A stretch of DNA of 36,473 nucleotides. It comes from Synechococcales cyanobacterium RM1_1_8. GTDB taxonomy: Bacteria; Cyanobacteriota; Cyanobacteriia; PCC-9006; JAAUQQ01. The notes under the pieces were generated by a model. That model did not search any database. It was not told the origin of the DNA and saw only the letters and a list, made by a program, of their open reading frames with translations. Positions 1-9,079 of this stretch are shown here, one piece after another. The stretch spans positions 1-36,473 of the forward strand of contig JAAUQQ010000005.1 of assembly GCA_012032745.1 (NCBI GenBank), written 5' to 3'. The first letter of the stretch is position 1. Every line of letters begins with the position of its first letter. The translations under genes and the position numbers were made by a program.

Positions 1-1848
1 TGGCATGGGTGTGGTGGTAGGAGAGGGAGACATCGCAGTTGGGGCAGCCCAGGGCGGTGCCGCAGTCGCGGCAGGAGACGAAGGTGCTGTGGCCGCGACG
101 GTGGATGAACAGTAGCGCCTGTTCGCCCTTGAGGCTGGGTATTCTGGAGGGCCTTTTGGAGCTGGCGGCTAAAAATTGACCGATTGCCCTGGTGAAATTC
201 CTGGCGCAGATCGACGATTTCCACAGGGGGGGTGGGGGCGGGCATTGATGCGCTGGGGCAAGGATAGATAGAGCGGTGCGGGCTGGATTGCCGCCGCAAT
301 GCTGGAAGCCTCGCCCAGAACGGTCAAATCCGGCGGACTATTGGCCTTGCCGCTGGCCTTGCTGCTGGCCTGGGCGCAGGACTGCACCCAGGTTTCCGCC
401 GATGGCGTCGCCGTGCCCAGAACCACTGGGCAATTTGCCAACTGCCCCCGCCACAGCGCCACCGTCCGGGCATGGTAGCAGGGCATGGGCTGTTCCTGTT
501 TGAAGCTGTCATCATGCTCTTCATCCAGGACGATCAGCCCCAGCTTGGGCAGCGGTGCGAACACCGCCGATCGCGTACCAATCACCACCTGGGGTTGTCC
601 TAGCAACATTTGTCGCCAGGTGTCGTAGCGTTCCCCCGACGACAGGCCGCTGTGGTAAACACAGACACCCTCGCCAAACCGCTGCCGAAAGCGATCGGTC
701 AACTGGGGCGTCAGGCCAATTTCTGGCACAAGGACCAAGACCGATTTCCCCTCAGCCAGGATGGGGGCGATCGCCTGTAAATACACCTCAGTCTTGCCCG
801 AGCCCGTGACGCCGTGGAGCAACACGGGGCGGAAGGACTGTAGCGATCGCAGCGCCGCCACCGCCACCGCCTGATCCGACATCAGGCTCTGGGGCCGGTC
901 GGCGGCCAGCCCATTGGCTGCCGTTTCTCCTCCCAGGCCCTCTCCCCGCAAGACTTCCCGCAGTTGCAGGGACAAAAACCCCTTGCTGGCCAAACGCTTG
1001 ACCACCGATTCACTCGCCTGGGTCAGCTTGAGCAACTGGCTCAGCCCCAGTTCTCCACCGCTCTGTCGGAGTTGCTGTAGCACTGCCTGTTGGCGATCGC
1101 TCAGGGGCTGGTCCGGGTCTTGGGTTTTGATCAGCGTCACATACTGGCGGCGCTGGGGCTTGGTTTGGCTGGGCGCTTCCAAAAAACTCTCCACCCAGCC
1201 CCGCCGCCGCAGCTCTTGCAGTGCGGCCTGGGCTCCGCGCAGCTTCTGCTGGAGATAGCGCCAGGTATAGCTGCCGGTCTTGGCCTGGCGCAGTAGTTCC
1301 AGCAACTGAACAGCGGTGGGGCTGAGATCGGCCTCGACTTCGCCCAGGTCTAGGGCCTTGTCCTGGAGGGGCTCCACCAAGCGGATGCGGCGCTGGGAGC
1401 GGCTGAGCAGGTTGGGGGGCAGGGCTGTGCGAATCACCTGCATCAGCGGGGTGTGGTAGTAGGTGGCGACCTGTTCGAGCAGCGGCCAGTAGTGGGGTGG
1501 GAAAAAGCCTCGGGCCACGACATCAACGATGTTGCGGATTTTGCTGGGATCCAGCTCGGCGGGGAGTTGCGGGAGGCACTGGAGGGCGATCGCCCCCAAC
1601 TGTCGCGCCCCAAAGGGCACACTCAACACATCTCCCGCCGCCACGGTCCAGCCCTCGGGGATGCCATAGGTATAGAGGCCCTGGGTATAAAGGCCCTGCT
1701 CGCCGGGACAATCGACTAGGACTTCGGCCCAAGCGCAGGGAGGGGAGGCACCGGAAGGGGAGGCACCAGGCGTAGGCGATGGCAGGGATGGAGTCGGGGC
1801 AGCGGGCAGTAGGGTGGGACAAAGCGGGTCAGAGCGGGGGGAGAGCAT
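1..1848 (-). CDS. priA: Primosomal protein N' (replication restart helicase PriA), 3'-truncated and frame-broken
   Basis: PriA is a superfamily 2 DNA helicase that reloads the replisome at stalled forks. Translation from the ATG at 1846-1848 shows the N-terminal DNA-binding region, Walker A GVTGSGKTEVYL and the DEEH box VLDEEHDDSFKQEQ. The zinc-binding region (HRRGHSTFVSCRDCG, then CPNCDVSLSYHH) is visible near the window edge but in another frame. The first frame ends at a stop at 169-171. Family-like sequence resumes one base over (VEIVDLRQEFHQGNRSIF) just after a run of seven G at 226-232, and shifts once more near 126-128 (GEQALLFIHRR). Both breaks are repaired by removing one base from a homopolymer, so sequence error is more likely than decay. 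Residues about 52-61 contain a 15-bp duplication (GLYTQ/GLYTY). The C-terminal helicase lobe lies outside the window. Confidence 0.93.
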
Positions 1849-2613
1849 GGACCTGGAGGCCCTGGGGAAGAGTATTGTAGCCTCGTTCCTTCACTACTGT
1901 AGGACAACGACTTAGGGAGTAACGACTTGTCAGGCCACTACTTGTCGGGCAGCCGTAAAGCCCCAAACAGCGCCACATTGGGGTTGAGCCAGACCAAACT
2001 CACCGGCTGGCTAAACCTGACCGTGCCATCCAGTCCCCAACATGCCCAGGGATGCCCAATGCTAATTTTCGAGCTCCCATGCTTGCCAAGTCACCAGCTC
2101 TTAACATTCCAGCTCCAGTTTGGTAGTTTAAACGACAGTTATATGTTTATTTTACGTGACAACCATTAAAAAACTTGTCATATAAGGTCTATTTGTATAC
2201 ATTCCAAGTAATGACCTTCCATTGGATAACCTGAGCCAATGCTGAAGAATAGCCTTGGCTGTAGCCGATGCTGCCTATAGTCCCTACTTTTGCCTAAAAA
2301 AATAGGCACAGCCCAGCCTGTTGGGTATGGAAGCACTGACTTTGGCAAATTTTCAAACATCCTCTGGATTAGTTTCGGATTCAGCCTTTGCATCTAGGAC
2401 TGCATCTCGTAAGTCTGACAGGTCTAGGGCATCTATCTTTTGATTTGCGTCGCAACAATATATTTGGCCCAGAATATCTGGCCCAAGCTTTCTCCATCGA
2501 AAGTCTGTTTTGGTGCTGCAACTTTTTCGGCGGTCTGGCCCCCAGCTAGTCCTGAGCTCTTCTCGCCTGATTTGCTCCCCTTGACTAAACCTTAAGCGCT
2601 CCCATTCTTTCCT
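1849..2613. other. Long intergenic region between priA and the propeller gene
   Basis: About 765 bases without a confident gene. The region is more AT-rich than its surroundings, especially 2090-2240. It holds the possible remnant at 1938-2090 and a weak minus-strand reading frame at 2353-2646. No tRNA, transposase fragment or strong terminator was seen. The priA promoter should lie between about 1850 and 1940, but I see no convincing pair of hexamers. Confidence 0.5.
1938..2090 (-). pseudogene. Possible C-terminal coding remnant, unidentified
   Basis: This minus-strand frame is open for 50 codons between a TGA at 2091-2093 and a TAG at 1938-1940, with no start codon. Its end reads VSLVWLNPNVALFGALRL, which looks like the last strand and helix of a globular enzyme rather than random translation. 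It lies about 90 bp upstream of priA on the same strand. It could be the tail of a decayed gene or of a gene with an unresolved frameshift. I cannot assign a family, and the call rests only on the protein-like composition. Confidence 0.22.
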
Positions 2614-2646
2614 ATGAATAATGCTCCAACTGGAGGCTGCAAGCAA
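2353..2646 (-). CDS. Doubtful hypothetical protein, 97 residues
   Basis: This open frame would encode a charged soluble protein with no recognisable motif. It contains two adjacent cysteines (IYCCDANQ) and an acidic end (SETNPEDV). It overlaps the first 33 bases of the divergent propeller gene and has no clear ribosome binding site. It may be real, a remnant, or chance. Its mixed, non-repetitive composition is the only argument for coding. Confidence 0.18.
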   Translation of the reverse strand: MLAASSWSIIHRKEWERLRFSQGEQIRREELRTSWGPDRRKSCSTKTDFRWRKLGPDILGQIYCCDANQKIDALDLSDLRDAVLDAKAESETNPEDV

Positions 2647-5607
2647 TGCAACCTCAGTCTTAGCCTGCGCTGGCAGCCCCTGAACGAGCCGGGCAGCGGC
2701 GGTATGATCACCTCTACTTCATTTAATCCTCGCAACCCGGACCACATTCTGATGGGGGGCGACATGTTGGGAATTGGCTTGAGCTTAGATGGCGGCGAGT
2801 CCTGGCAGCGTCCCACGGGGCTCACCACCGCCTACGAAATTGAAGAATTTACCTGGCACCCCACCGAACCCAATGTGGTTTGGGCAGCGACGCGGGAAGG
2901 CCCCTACCTCAGCCAAGATGGGGGACGTTCCTGGCAGCCTCGGCGCGGTGGCATGCCCGCTGAGTTTACCAATGGTGCCTGGGTGACCAGTCCGATCCAG
3001 CGAATTCTCTATGGGCAGAATGGTCTGCTCTTGGCCTTTGGCGGCAACCATCGGGAATTTAATGATTTGAATGGCATCCAAAGCAACTATGGAGCCGTCT
3101 GGGAAAGCACGAACGATGGCATCACCTGGTCCCTGCGCGGACGCATCAGCCCCGGCAACAGTGGCTCAGCCTACAACATCAAAGAAGTAACCTATGCCGG
3201 AGATGGCGGAACACTCTACGCAGCAGTCAATGGGCGCGGTGTCTATCGCAGCACCAATTTTGGAGCCAGTTGGCAGGCGGTCAATGGGGGCGTTCTGACC
3301 GATGCCAATGACATTGCAGCCCATCCCACCCAGCCGGGCACCCTTTGGGTGAGCACCAATACTGGGCTTTACAAAACCTTGAATGGGGGCGTGACCTGGA
3401 GCCAAATTCACAATGGCATTGCCCCTGGCGATCGCAATAGCAACTGGCAGGTGATTGAAGTCGCCCCATCCGATCCCAACGTGCTGATGGCGGGGGCAAA
3501 CTGGCAGACCAACGCGCAGACTAACGCGCAGACCAATGCGCTCTACCGCTCCACCGATGGGGGAGCTTCCTGGACTCGGCTCACGAATGAGCCGGATACC
3601 GCCTTCAATGAAGCCATGAGTCCCCAGGCGCTTAGTTTTGATCCCACCAATGCAAATCGCGCCATTGTGGGGACATTTGTGACGGCATTCATTTCTGAAA
3701 ACCAGGGCAATTCCTGGGTAGATGCCACCTCCCAGCGGGCGAATGTGTCGGCCAATGAGTGGCAGGGGCGGGGGTTTTCAGGCTGGGTGAGTCGCAATTT
3801 TGAGTGGAATCCCTATCGCCCCAGCCAGGCTGTGTTTCAAGCGATGGATGAGGGCGGGCTGTGGCTTTCGGATGACCTGGTGGGCTGGCGGAATATGCGG
3901 GAGCGTCCGGATGGTTCAACCAATGCGATCGCCCAGTTCTCCGGCGGTTGGGACGTGACCTTTGCAGCCGATGGTCGCACAATCTACACTACTTTGCACC
4001 AGCAACTGCCCAATGGCAGCACTGAACCCCGAGGCATTGCCAAGAGCAGCGATGGCGGGGTGACCTGGGCCTATTTGGCCCGACAGCCCGGCGGCATCCA
4101 AACCAAAACCGCCCATGCCTATGAAATTCACACCTTGCCGGGCAATCCGAACTATCTCTGGGTACGGGTCAATGGCCAGCTCTGGCAGTCGAGCAATGGG
4201 GGAAATGCCTGGAGCCAGGTGAATCTGAATGGGGCTGAGGTAGTGGATTTGGCTGCGCCGACGGATGTGGTCAGCGATCCGGCGGCGGCGGTGCTGTATG
4301 TGGCGACGCGATTGGGGGTCTACCAATTCAAAGCCAACCTTTGGACGCTGTTGGGCGGCCCCGGCGATGGGGAGTCCATGGAATTGGAGATTGATCCCCA
4401 GGATTCCAATCGTCTGTATGTGGTCAACTGGAATTCCCCTGGGGTGAATTCGGGCATTTATCGCTTTGAAGCGGGAACTTGGACCCGGCTTTCCCAGGTG
4501 CAACAGGCCTATGATCTGGCCGTGAGCCCACTTGATCCCAATCTGTTGGTGGCGACGACCAATCAAAATCCCTGGAAGATGAGCAATGATGCTCCGGGGG
4601 TATTGGTTTCGCGCGATCGCGGTCAGACTTGGCAACTGAACAATACTGGCTTAGGTGTTGTGCGGGCGCAAACGGTGGAATTTAGTCCAGATGGCCAAAA
4701 GATCGTCGTTGGCACCAATGGGGGCGGCTTTTTCGTAGCACAGCTAGACTCTGCTGACCAGGCCGCACCAACGCCACATCATAATACAGAGTTAGTGGCT
4801 CGCCACGATTTTGACGGCGATGGCTTTAGCGACCTTGTTTGGCGAGACACGAATTCTGGCCAGATTGTGCTTTGGTACATGGATGGCGACACATTCAACG
4901 GTCGAGGAGCGATTGTCGATGGAACGGTTCTTGGTCAGAATTATCAAATCCAAGGTACAGGCGACTTAAACCTAGATGGGAAAACTGATATTGTTTGGCG
5001 CGATTTTGCCTCGGGAGCTACTTTCGTCTGGTTTATGGATGGTGGCAATTTTCTGGGAGCGGCTAATATAAATGCTGGGTCTCCACAGGATGGGGGCTGG
5101 TTTGTTGAGAGTGTGGCGGATATCAATCGAGATGGTAAGCAGGATTTATTATGGCGAAATCGCTCTAGCAATACGATTGTTGCCTGGTATCTAGATAGCG
5201 GAACGAACAATTCTGATATTCCTTTACTCGGTGGTGGTGTTTTAGTAGCTCCTGGTCTAGAGTGGCAAATTCAAGGCATGGGTGACCTAAACGGAGACTC
5301 TAAGCCAGATGTTATATGGCGCAACACCGTTACAGCTACGACAGCCATTTGGTATATGGATGGTTTAGATCTACTACCAGGCAGTGGTGCAGCTATTGGC
5401 TCTAACAATGCGTCTAGTCCGGACCTTGGATGGGAGATTCAAGGCGTTGGAGACTATAACTGCGACGAGGGTGCAGATGTTGTCTGGCGTCATCCAGGCA
5501 CCTCCCAGACTGTGATTTGGACATTGGCTGATAGCGGTAAAACCGTGGCGGGTGGTGCGCTAATCACGCCTGATGTTCCCGCTTCTTATGAGCTTGGGCT
5601 GAATTAA
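2614..5607 (+). CDS. Asp-box beta-propeller protein with C-terminal FG-GAP/VCBS-like repeats
   Basis: The product has 997 residues. Residues about 20-710 hold around ten Asp-box (BNR-type) hairpins, for example SLDGGESW, SQDGGRSW, STNDGITW, TLNGGVTW, STDGGASW and SRDRGQTW. This pattern is typical of paired propellers in GH74-like glycosidases, sialidases and sortilin-like domains. Residues about 730-990 carry four degenerate repeats of the type DFDGDGFSDLVWRD followed by a W-Y-M-D-G element, resembling FG-GAP/VCBS modules with calcium-binding loops. An in-frame TAA at 2593-2595 limits the N-terminus. No signal peptide is visible, so secretion, if it occurs, would need another route or a start lost upstream. 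A 12-bp triplication at 3505-3540 encodes TNAQ repeats. From about 4790 onward the DNA is visibly more AT-rich with different codon choice, suggesting the repeat module was joined later. No substrate or catalytic residue can be assigned. Confidence 0.85.
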   Translation: MNNAPTGGCKQCNLSLSLRWQPLNEPGSGGMITSTSFNPRNPDHILMGGDMLGIGLSLDGGESWQRPTGLTTAYEIEEFTWHPTEPNVVWAATREGPYLSQDGGRSWQPRRGGMPAEFTNGAWVTSPIQRILYGQNGLLLAFGGNHREFNDLNGIQSNYGAVWESTNDGITWSLRGRISPGNSGSAYNIKEVTYAGDGGTLYAAVNGRGVYRSTNFGASWQAVNGGVLTDANDIAAHPTQPGTLWVSTNTGLYKTLNGGVTWSQIHNGIAPGDRNSNWQVIEVAPSDPNVLMAGANWQTNAQTNAQTNALYRSTDGGASWTRLTNEPDTAFNEAMSPQALSFDPTNANRAIVGTFVTAFISENQGNSWVDATSQRANVSANEWQGRGFSGWVSRNFEWNPYRPSQAVFQAMDEGGLWLSDDLVGWRNMRERPDGSTNAIAQFSGGWDVTFAADGRTIYTTLHQQLPNGSTEPRGIAKSSDGGVTWAYLARQPGGIQTKTAHAYEIHTLPGNPNYLWVRVNGQLWQSSNGGNAWSQVNLNGAEVVDLAAPTDVVSDPAAAVLYVATRLGVYQFKANLWTLLGGPGDGESMELEIDPQDSNRLYVVNWNSPGVNSGIYRFEAGTWTRLSQVQQAYDLAVSPLDPNLLVATTNQNPWKMSNDAPGVLVSRDRGQTWQLNNTGLGVVRAQTVEFSPDGQKIVVGTNGGGFFVAQLDSADQAAPTPHHNTELVARHDFDGDGFSDLVWRDTNSGQIVLWYMDGDTFNGRGAIVDGTVLGQNYQIQGTGDLNLDGKTDIVWRDFASGATFVWFMDGGNFLGAANINAGSPQDGGWFVESVADINRDGKQDLLWRNRSSNTIVAWYLDSGTNNSDIPLLGGGVLVAPGLEWQIQGMGDLNGDSKPDVIWRNTVTATTAIWYMDGLDLLPGSGAAIGSNNASSPDLGWEIQGVGDYNCDEGADVVWRHPGTSQTVIWTLADSGKTVAGGALITPDVPASYELGLN

Positions 5608-5652
5608 CGGACAAGGTAGGATGATGAAAATCGTGGGTAAGAGTTTGAGCCG

Positions 5653-5673
5653 AGGCCCCAGACCCAGGGGCCT
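5653..5673. terminator. GC-rich hairpin downstream of the propeller gene
   Basis: AGGCCCC at 5653-5659 pairs with GGGGCCT at 5667-5673 over a 7-nt loop. It sits 46 bases after the propeller stop codon. There is no T-run, so it is only a possible terminator. Confidence 0.3.
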
Positions 5674-5799
5674 TTGAGCCCATAAGCATTTCAGGCATCT
5701 CAAAGCAGATTTTGTCCTGCCTTAGATTGCTAATCCCTCGCAGTTTGCCTGGCGGGCACTGGGGGCTGGTCCAATTGGCAAACGGCAGCATTAACAAAC

Positions 5800-5832
5800 G
5801 AGTGGCCCCAACAGCTAGCTGTCGGGGCACTC
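5800..5832. terminator. Strong inverted repeat downstream of psbC
   Basis: The two arms, 5800-5816 and 5817-5832, are near-complementary (GAGTG...ACAGCT against AGCTGT...CACTC), with one bulged G and one mismatch and almost no loop. It begins 77 bases past the psbC stop on the psbDC transcript. On that strand it is followed by GTTTGTTAAT, a weak U-tract. It likely ends or protects the psbDC mRNA 3' end. Confidence 0.5.
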
Positions 5833-5909
5833 AGGGACTGAATTAAGCGCTACTAGGGTGAAACCTCAACTGACCCAAAGCCTAGACCAGCAAGATCAGC
5901 CCACGGCAA

Positions 5910-7292
5910 TTAATCCAAGTCAGGCATGGCGAGCACGGGCTCAGTCTCACGATCCAGACCCTTCTCAAAGCCAGCAGCAGCAGCGCGGGCGCGACCTGCA
6001 TGCCAGAGATGGCCAACCAAGAAGAAGAAACCGAGGATGAAGTGAGAACCGGCCAACCACTGGCGCAGGTTCACATAGTTCACCGCGTTGGGCTCGGTAA
6101 TGACACCACCCACAGAGTTGATCGAAGCCAGAGGGGCATGGGTCATGTACTCAGCGGCGCGGCGAACCTGCCAGGGCTGAATGTCGTTCTGAATCTTGTC
6201 CAGGTCCAGGCCGTTGGGGCCACGCAGGGGCTCCAGCCAAGGACCACGGAAGTCCCAAAAACGCATGGTCTCACCACCGAAGATGATCTCACCCGTGGGA
6301 GAGCGCATCAGGTACTTACCCAAGCCAGTCGGACCTTGGGCAGAACCAATGTTGGCACCTAGGCGTTGGTCACGCACCAGAAACACAAAGGCCTGGGACT
6401 GGGAAGCTTCAGCACCGGTTGGGCCGTAGAACTCAGAAGGATAGACCGTGTTGTTGTACCAAACCATCGTCGAAGCGATGAAACCCATCAAAGACAGGGC
6501 ACCCAGACTGTAAGAGAGGTAGGCCTCACCATTCCAGACCAGGGCACGACGGGCCCAGGCAAAGGGCGTCGTCAGAATGTGCCAGATGCCGCCGCCGATG
6601 CAGATCAGGCCCAACCAAATGTGACCGCCGATCACGTCTTCCATGTTGTTGACGCTGACGATCCAGCCATCACCACCGAAGGGAGACTTGAGCAGATAGC
6701 CAAAGATGATGGCGGGGTTGAGGGTGGGGTTCGTAATCACACGAACATCGCCACCGCCCGGAGCCCAAGTGTCATAGACACCGCCAAAGAACATCGCCTT
6801 AAACACCAGCAGCAAACAACCGCCACCCAGCAGGATGAGGTGGTAGCCGATGATGTTGGTCATCTGGTTCTTGTCTTTCCAGTCCTGGCTGAAGAATGCA
6901 GAATATTCTTCCAGGGTCTCAGGGCCACGCAGGGCGTGGTAGATGCCACCCAAGCCCAGCACTGCCGAGGAAATCAAGTGCAGCACACCCACCACAAAAT
7001 AGGGGAAGGTGTTGATCACTTCGCCACCGGGACCGACACCGAAGCCGAGGGTTGCCAGGTGGGGAAGCAGAATGAAGCCTTGCTCATAGAAAGGCTTCTC
7101 GGGAATGAAGTGAGAGACCTCAAACAGGGTCATCGCACCGGTCCAAAACACGATCAAGCCAGCGTGGGCCACGTGGGCACCCAGCAGACGACCGGACAGA
7201 TTGATCAAGCGGGCGTTACCGGACCACCAGGCATAGCCTGTGGACTCGATATCGCGACCGCCACCTAAAACGTTATTAGAGAGCGTTACCAC
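5910..7292 (-). CDS. psbC: Photosystem II CP43 chlorophyll-binding protein
   Basis: CP43 is the inner antenna of photosystem II, a six-helix thylakoid membrane protein that also contributes ligands to the Mn4CaO5 cluster. The sequence is unmistakable: [16 protein letters not shown] near the start, [15 protein letters not shown], and [14 protein letters not shown], which carries the conserved Glu and Arg near the manganese cluster. It ends with the conserved [21 protein letters not shown] chose the GTG at 7290-7292. It follows a perfect AGGAGG at 7302-7307 with nine bases between, and gives 460 residues, the family's usual size. The upstream ATG at 7356-7358 would add 22 non-conserved residues. 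The gene overlaps the end of psbD by 17 nt, so the two are co-transcribed and probably translationally coupled. Confidence 0.97.
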   Translation of the reverse strand: MVTLSNNVLGGGRDIESTGYAWWSGNARLINLSGRLLGAHVAHAGLIVFWTGAMTLFEVSHFIPEKPFYEQGFILLPHLATLGFGVGPGGEVINTFPYFVVGVLHLISSAVLGLGGIYHALRGPETLEEYSAFFSQDWKDKNQMTNIIGYHLILLGGGCLLLVFKAMFFGGVYDTWAPGGGDVRVITNPTLNPAIIFGYLLKSPFGGDGWIVSVNNMEDVIGGHIWLGLICIGGGIWHILTTPFAWARRALVWNGEAYLSYSLGALSLMGFIASTMVWYNNTVYPSEFYGPTGAEASQSQAFVFLVRDQRLGANIGSAQGPTGLGKYLMRSPTGEIIFGGETMRFWDFRGPWLEPLRGPNGLDLDKIQNDIQPWQVRRAAEYMTHAPLASINSVGGVITEPNAVNYVNLRQWLAGSHFILGFFFLVGHLWHAGRARAAAAGFEKGLDRETEPVLAMPDLD

Positions 7293-8334
7293 GGGGCAGA
7301 ACCTCCTCAGGGAAGACAAAGTGCTCATGGGGCTGATCCTGGGCTGCCATCCAGGCACGCATGCCCTCGTTCAGCAAGATGTTCTTGGTGTAGAACGTCT
7401 CAAACTCAGGATCCTCAGCCGCACGCAATTCCTGGGACACAAAGTCATAGGCCCGCAGGTTCAAAGCAATACCGATAATACCAATCGACGCCATCCACAG
7501 GCCCGTCACCGGCACAAACAGCATGAAAAAGTGCAACCAACGCTTGTTGGAGAAGGCAATCCCGAAAATCTGGGACCAGAATCGGTTCGCCGTCACCATC
7601 GAGTAGGTCTCTTCAGCTTGGGTCGGCTCAAACGCACGGAAGGTGTTCGCTTGGTCCGAGTCCTCAAACAGCGTGTTCTCCACCGTTGCACCATGGATGG
7701 CGCAGAGCAGCGCACCGCCCAGCACACCGGCCACGCCCATCATGTGGAAGGGGTTGAGGGTGAAGTTGTGGAAGCCCTGGACAAACAGGATGAAGCGGAA
7801 AATGCCCGCCACACCGAAGCTGGGTGCAAAGAACCAGCTCGATTGACCCAGGGGATAAATCAAGAAGACGCTGGTGAACACGGCAATCGGTGCCGAGAAC
7901 GCCAGGGCGTTGTAAGGGCGAACTCCCACCAGGCGGGCGATTTCAAACTGACGCAGCATGAAGCCAATCAGGGCAAAAGCGCCGTGGAGGGCAACAAAGG
8001 CCCAGAGGCCGCCAATCTGGCACCAGCGCACGAAGTCGCCTTGGGCCTCGGGGCCCCAGAGCAGCAGCAGGGAGTGACCCATGGCATCTGCGGGGGAGGA
8101 GACCGCAACGGTCAAAAAGTTGCAGCCTTCCAGGTAGGAGCTAGCGAGGCCGTGGGTGTACCAGGATGTAACAAAGGTGGTACCGGTCAGCCAGCCGCCC
8201 AGCGCCATGTAGGCGCAGGGGAAGAGCAGAATACCGGACCAGCCAACAAAAACGAATCTGTCGCGCTTTAGCCAGTCATCGACGGCATCAAATAGCCCCC
8301 GTTCCTGACCTGCGCGTCCCATTGCGATGGTCAT
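7276..8334 (-). CDS. psbD: Photosystem II reaction centre protein D2
   Basis: D2 pairs with D1 to bind P680, pheophytin, QA and the non-heme iron in the thylakoid membrane. The ATG at 8332-8334 gives exactly 352 residues, the standard length, beginning [20 protein letters not shown]. Conserved stretches include [18 protein letters not shown], the histidine-bearing [16 protein letters not shown], and the C-terminal [12 protein letters not shown] ribosome binding site GGAGA lies at 8341-8345, six bases upstream. The longer open frame to 8436 reads into the untranslated leader, which contains a perfect hairpin (8362-8392). psbD is the first gene of the psbDC operon and diverges from the UPF0367 gene. 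Confidence 0.98.
   Translation of the reverse strand: MTIAMGRAGQERGLFDAVDDWLKRDRFVFVGWSGILLFPCAYMALGGWLTGTTFVTSWYTHGLASSYLEGCNFLTVAVSSPADAMGHSLLLLWGPEAQGDFVRWCQIGGLWAFVALHGAFALIGFMLRQFEIARLVGVRPYNALAFSAPIAVFTSVFLIYPLGQSSWFFAPSFGVAGIFRFILFVQGFHNFTLNPFHMMGVAGVLGGALLCAIHGATVENTLFEDSDQANTFRAFEPTQAEETYSMVTANRFWSQIFGIAFSNKRWLHFFMLFVPVTGLWMASIGIIGIALNLRAYDFVSQELRAAEDPEFETFYTKNILLNEGMRAWMAAQDQPHEHFVFPEEVLPRGNAL
7302..7307 (-). promoter_or_regulatory. Shine-Dalgarno of psbC inside psbD
   Basis: A perfect AGGAGG on the minus strand lies nine bases before the GTG start of psbC and within the last codons of psbD. It decides the psbC start and supports independent or coupled initiation in the overlap. 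Confidence 0.8.
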
Positions 8335-8361
8335 GTGTGATCTCCGAATCGTGATGTGAGT

Positions 8362-8392
8362 GGGACGTGGTGTCGTGTAGACACCACGTCCC
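8362..8392 (-). promoter_or_regulatory. Perfect 13-bp hairpin in the psbD mRNA leader
   Basis: GGGACGTGGTGTC (8362-8374) is the exact reverse complement of GACACCACGTCCC (8380-8392), separated by five bases. On the psbD mRNA it ends 27 nt before the AUG and just upstream of the ribosome binding site. It lies between the predicted promoter (8513-8540) and the start codon, so it is transcribed. A role in mRNA stability or translation control is inferred; a protein-binding palindrome is the alternative. Confidence 0.7.
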
Positions 8393-8512
8393 TTAGACGT
8401 TAGGCAAAATTGCGCCTCCCAAGCCCGACCGCCCAAACCGCCCCAGAAAACACCAAGGGGATGGGGGAGAACATGAGAGGGATTATTTACGATTCTTTAC
8501 CTTATGTTTCAC

Positions 8513-8540
8513 ATTATAGGCACTGATCTCGATTCGTGAA
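8513..8540 (-). promoter_or_regulatory. Predicted psbDC promoter
   Basis: A consensus -10 TATAAT lies on the minus strand at 8513-8518. A weak -35 candidate, TTCACG at 8535-8540, has 16-bp spacing; TTGATT at 8539-8544 is the alternative with 20 bp. This predicts a start near 8506 and a leader of about 170 nt. Confidence 0.5.
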
Positions 8541-8608
8541 TCAACTGGAGAGCAAGTTTTAATGGGATGTTAACAGTTGGGGGAGCGATCGCCCCGTAAA
8601 CAGCAGCA

Positions 8609-8641
8609 CCATGACCGCGCCATGACCGCACCATGGCCGCG
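8609..8641. repeat. 11-bp tandem repeat, 3 copies
   Basis: CCATGACCGCG, CCATGACCGCA and CCATGGCCGCG follow one another in the psbD/UPF0367 intergenic region. The function is unknown. Confidence 0.8.
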
Positions 8642-8722
8642 ACCTAGAAACCCATCCAGCCCCCAAAACGAGTCATCCCTTGCTATGCTGAACGGCTGGG
8701 AGCCTTACTAGAGCAACGGTCC

Positions 8723-8986
8723 ATGCATATCATCGAAATTTATTTGAAACTGACGGCCATGCCCATGTCCGTCCAGCGCAAGGAAGCAGAGGGGGCCGAG
8801 CAGGTCTATCAGCAGGTCATGGCTGCGATTCAATCGGGCACGCCTAATTTGTTAGAGCTGACCTGTGAGCATCAACCCGACAAGAAGGTTTCGATCTTGA
8901 CCAGCGAAATCTCTGCGGTCCAGGTCTATGAAAAATCCGGCATGGCCACGGGGGGCAAGCGGCCTGGCTTTGCCTTTGCTGAGTAG
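8723..8986 (+). CDS. UPF0367 family protein, 87 residues
   Basis: This is a small soluble protein of the cyanobacterial and plastid UPF0367 family, whose function is unknown. Recognition rests on YLKLTAMPMSVQRKEAEGAE near the N-terminus, the central LLELTCEHQPDKKVSILTSE and the ending EKSGMATGGKRPGFAF. The ATG at 8723 gives the expected length. It diverges from psbD across about 390 bp and precedes the ABC ATPase gene by 93 bp on the same strand. The two could be co-transcribed. Confidence 0.85.
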   Translation: MHIIEIYLKLTAMPMSVQRKEAEGAEQVYQQVMAAIQSGTPNLLELTCEHQPDKKVSILTSEISAVQVYEKSGMATGGKRPGFAFAE

Positions 8987-9079
8987 GCGGCTGCGGGGCG
9001 CGGGAGAGGTTAGCTAGCGGCTGAGTTTGGCTGGCTGAATTGGCTGAATTGAGTTGAATGTTCACAAGAGAAAATCCCC

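Noticed and set aside
3916-4635. 239-residue minus-strand frame
   Set aside because: It is antisense to the propeller gene and rich in Ile/His/Gly from reversed Asp-box codons.
6366-7268. 300-residue plus-strand open frame
   Set aside because: It is exactly antisense to psbC and has the Gln/His/Gly-rich composition of a shadow frame.
7240-8271. 343-residue plus-strand open frame
   Set aside because: It is antisense to psbD and has no domain-like pattern.
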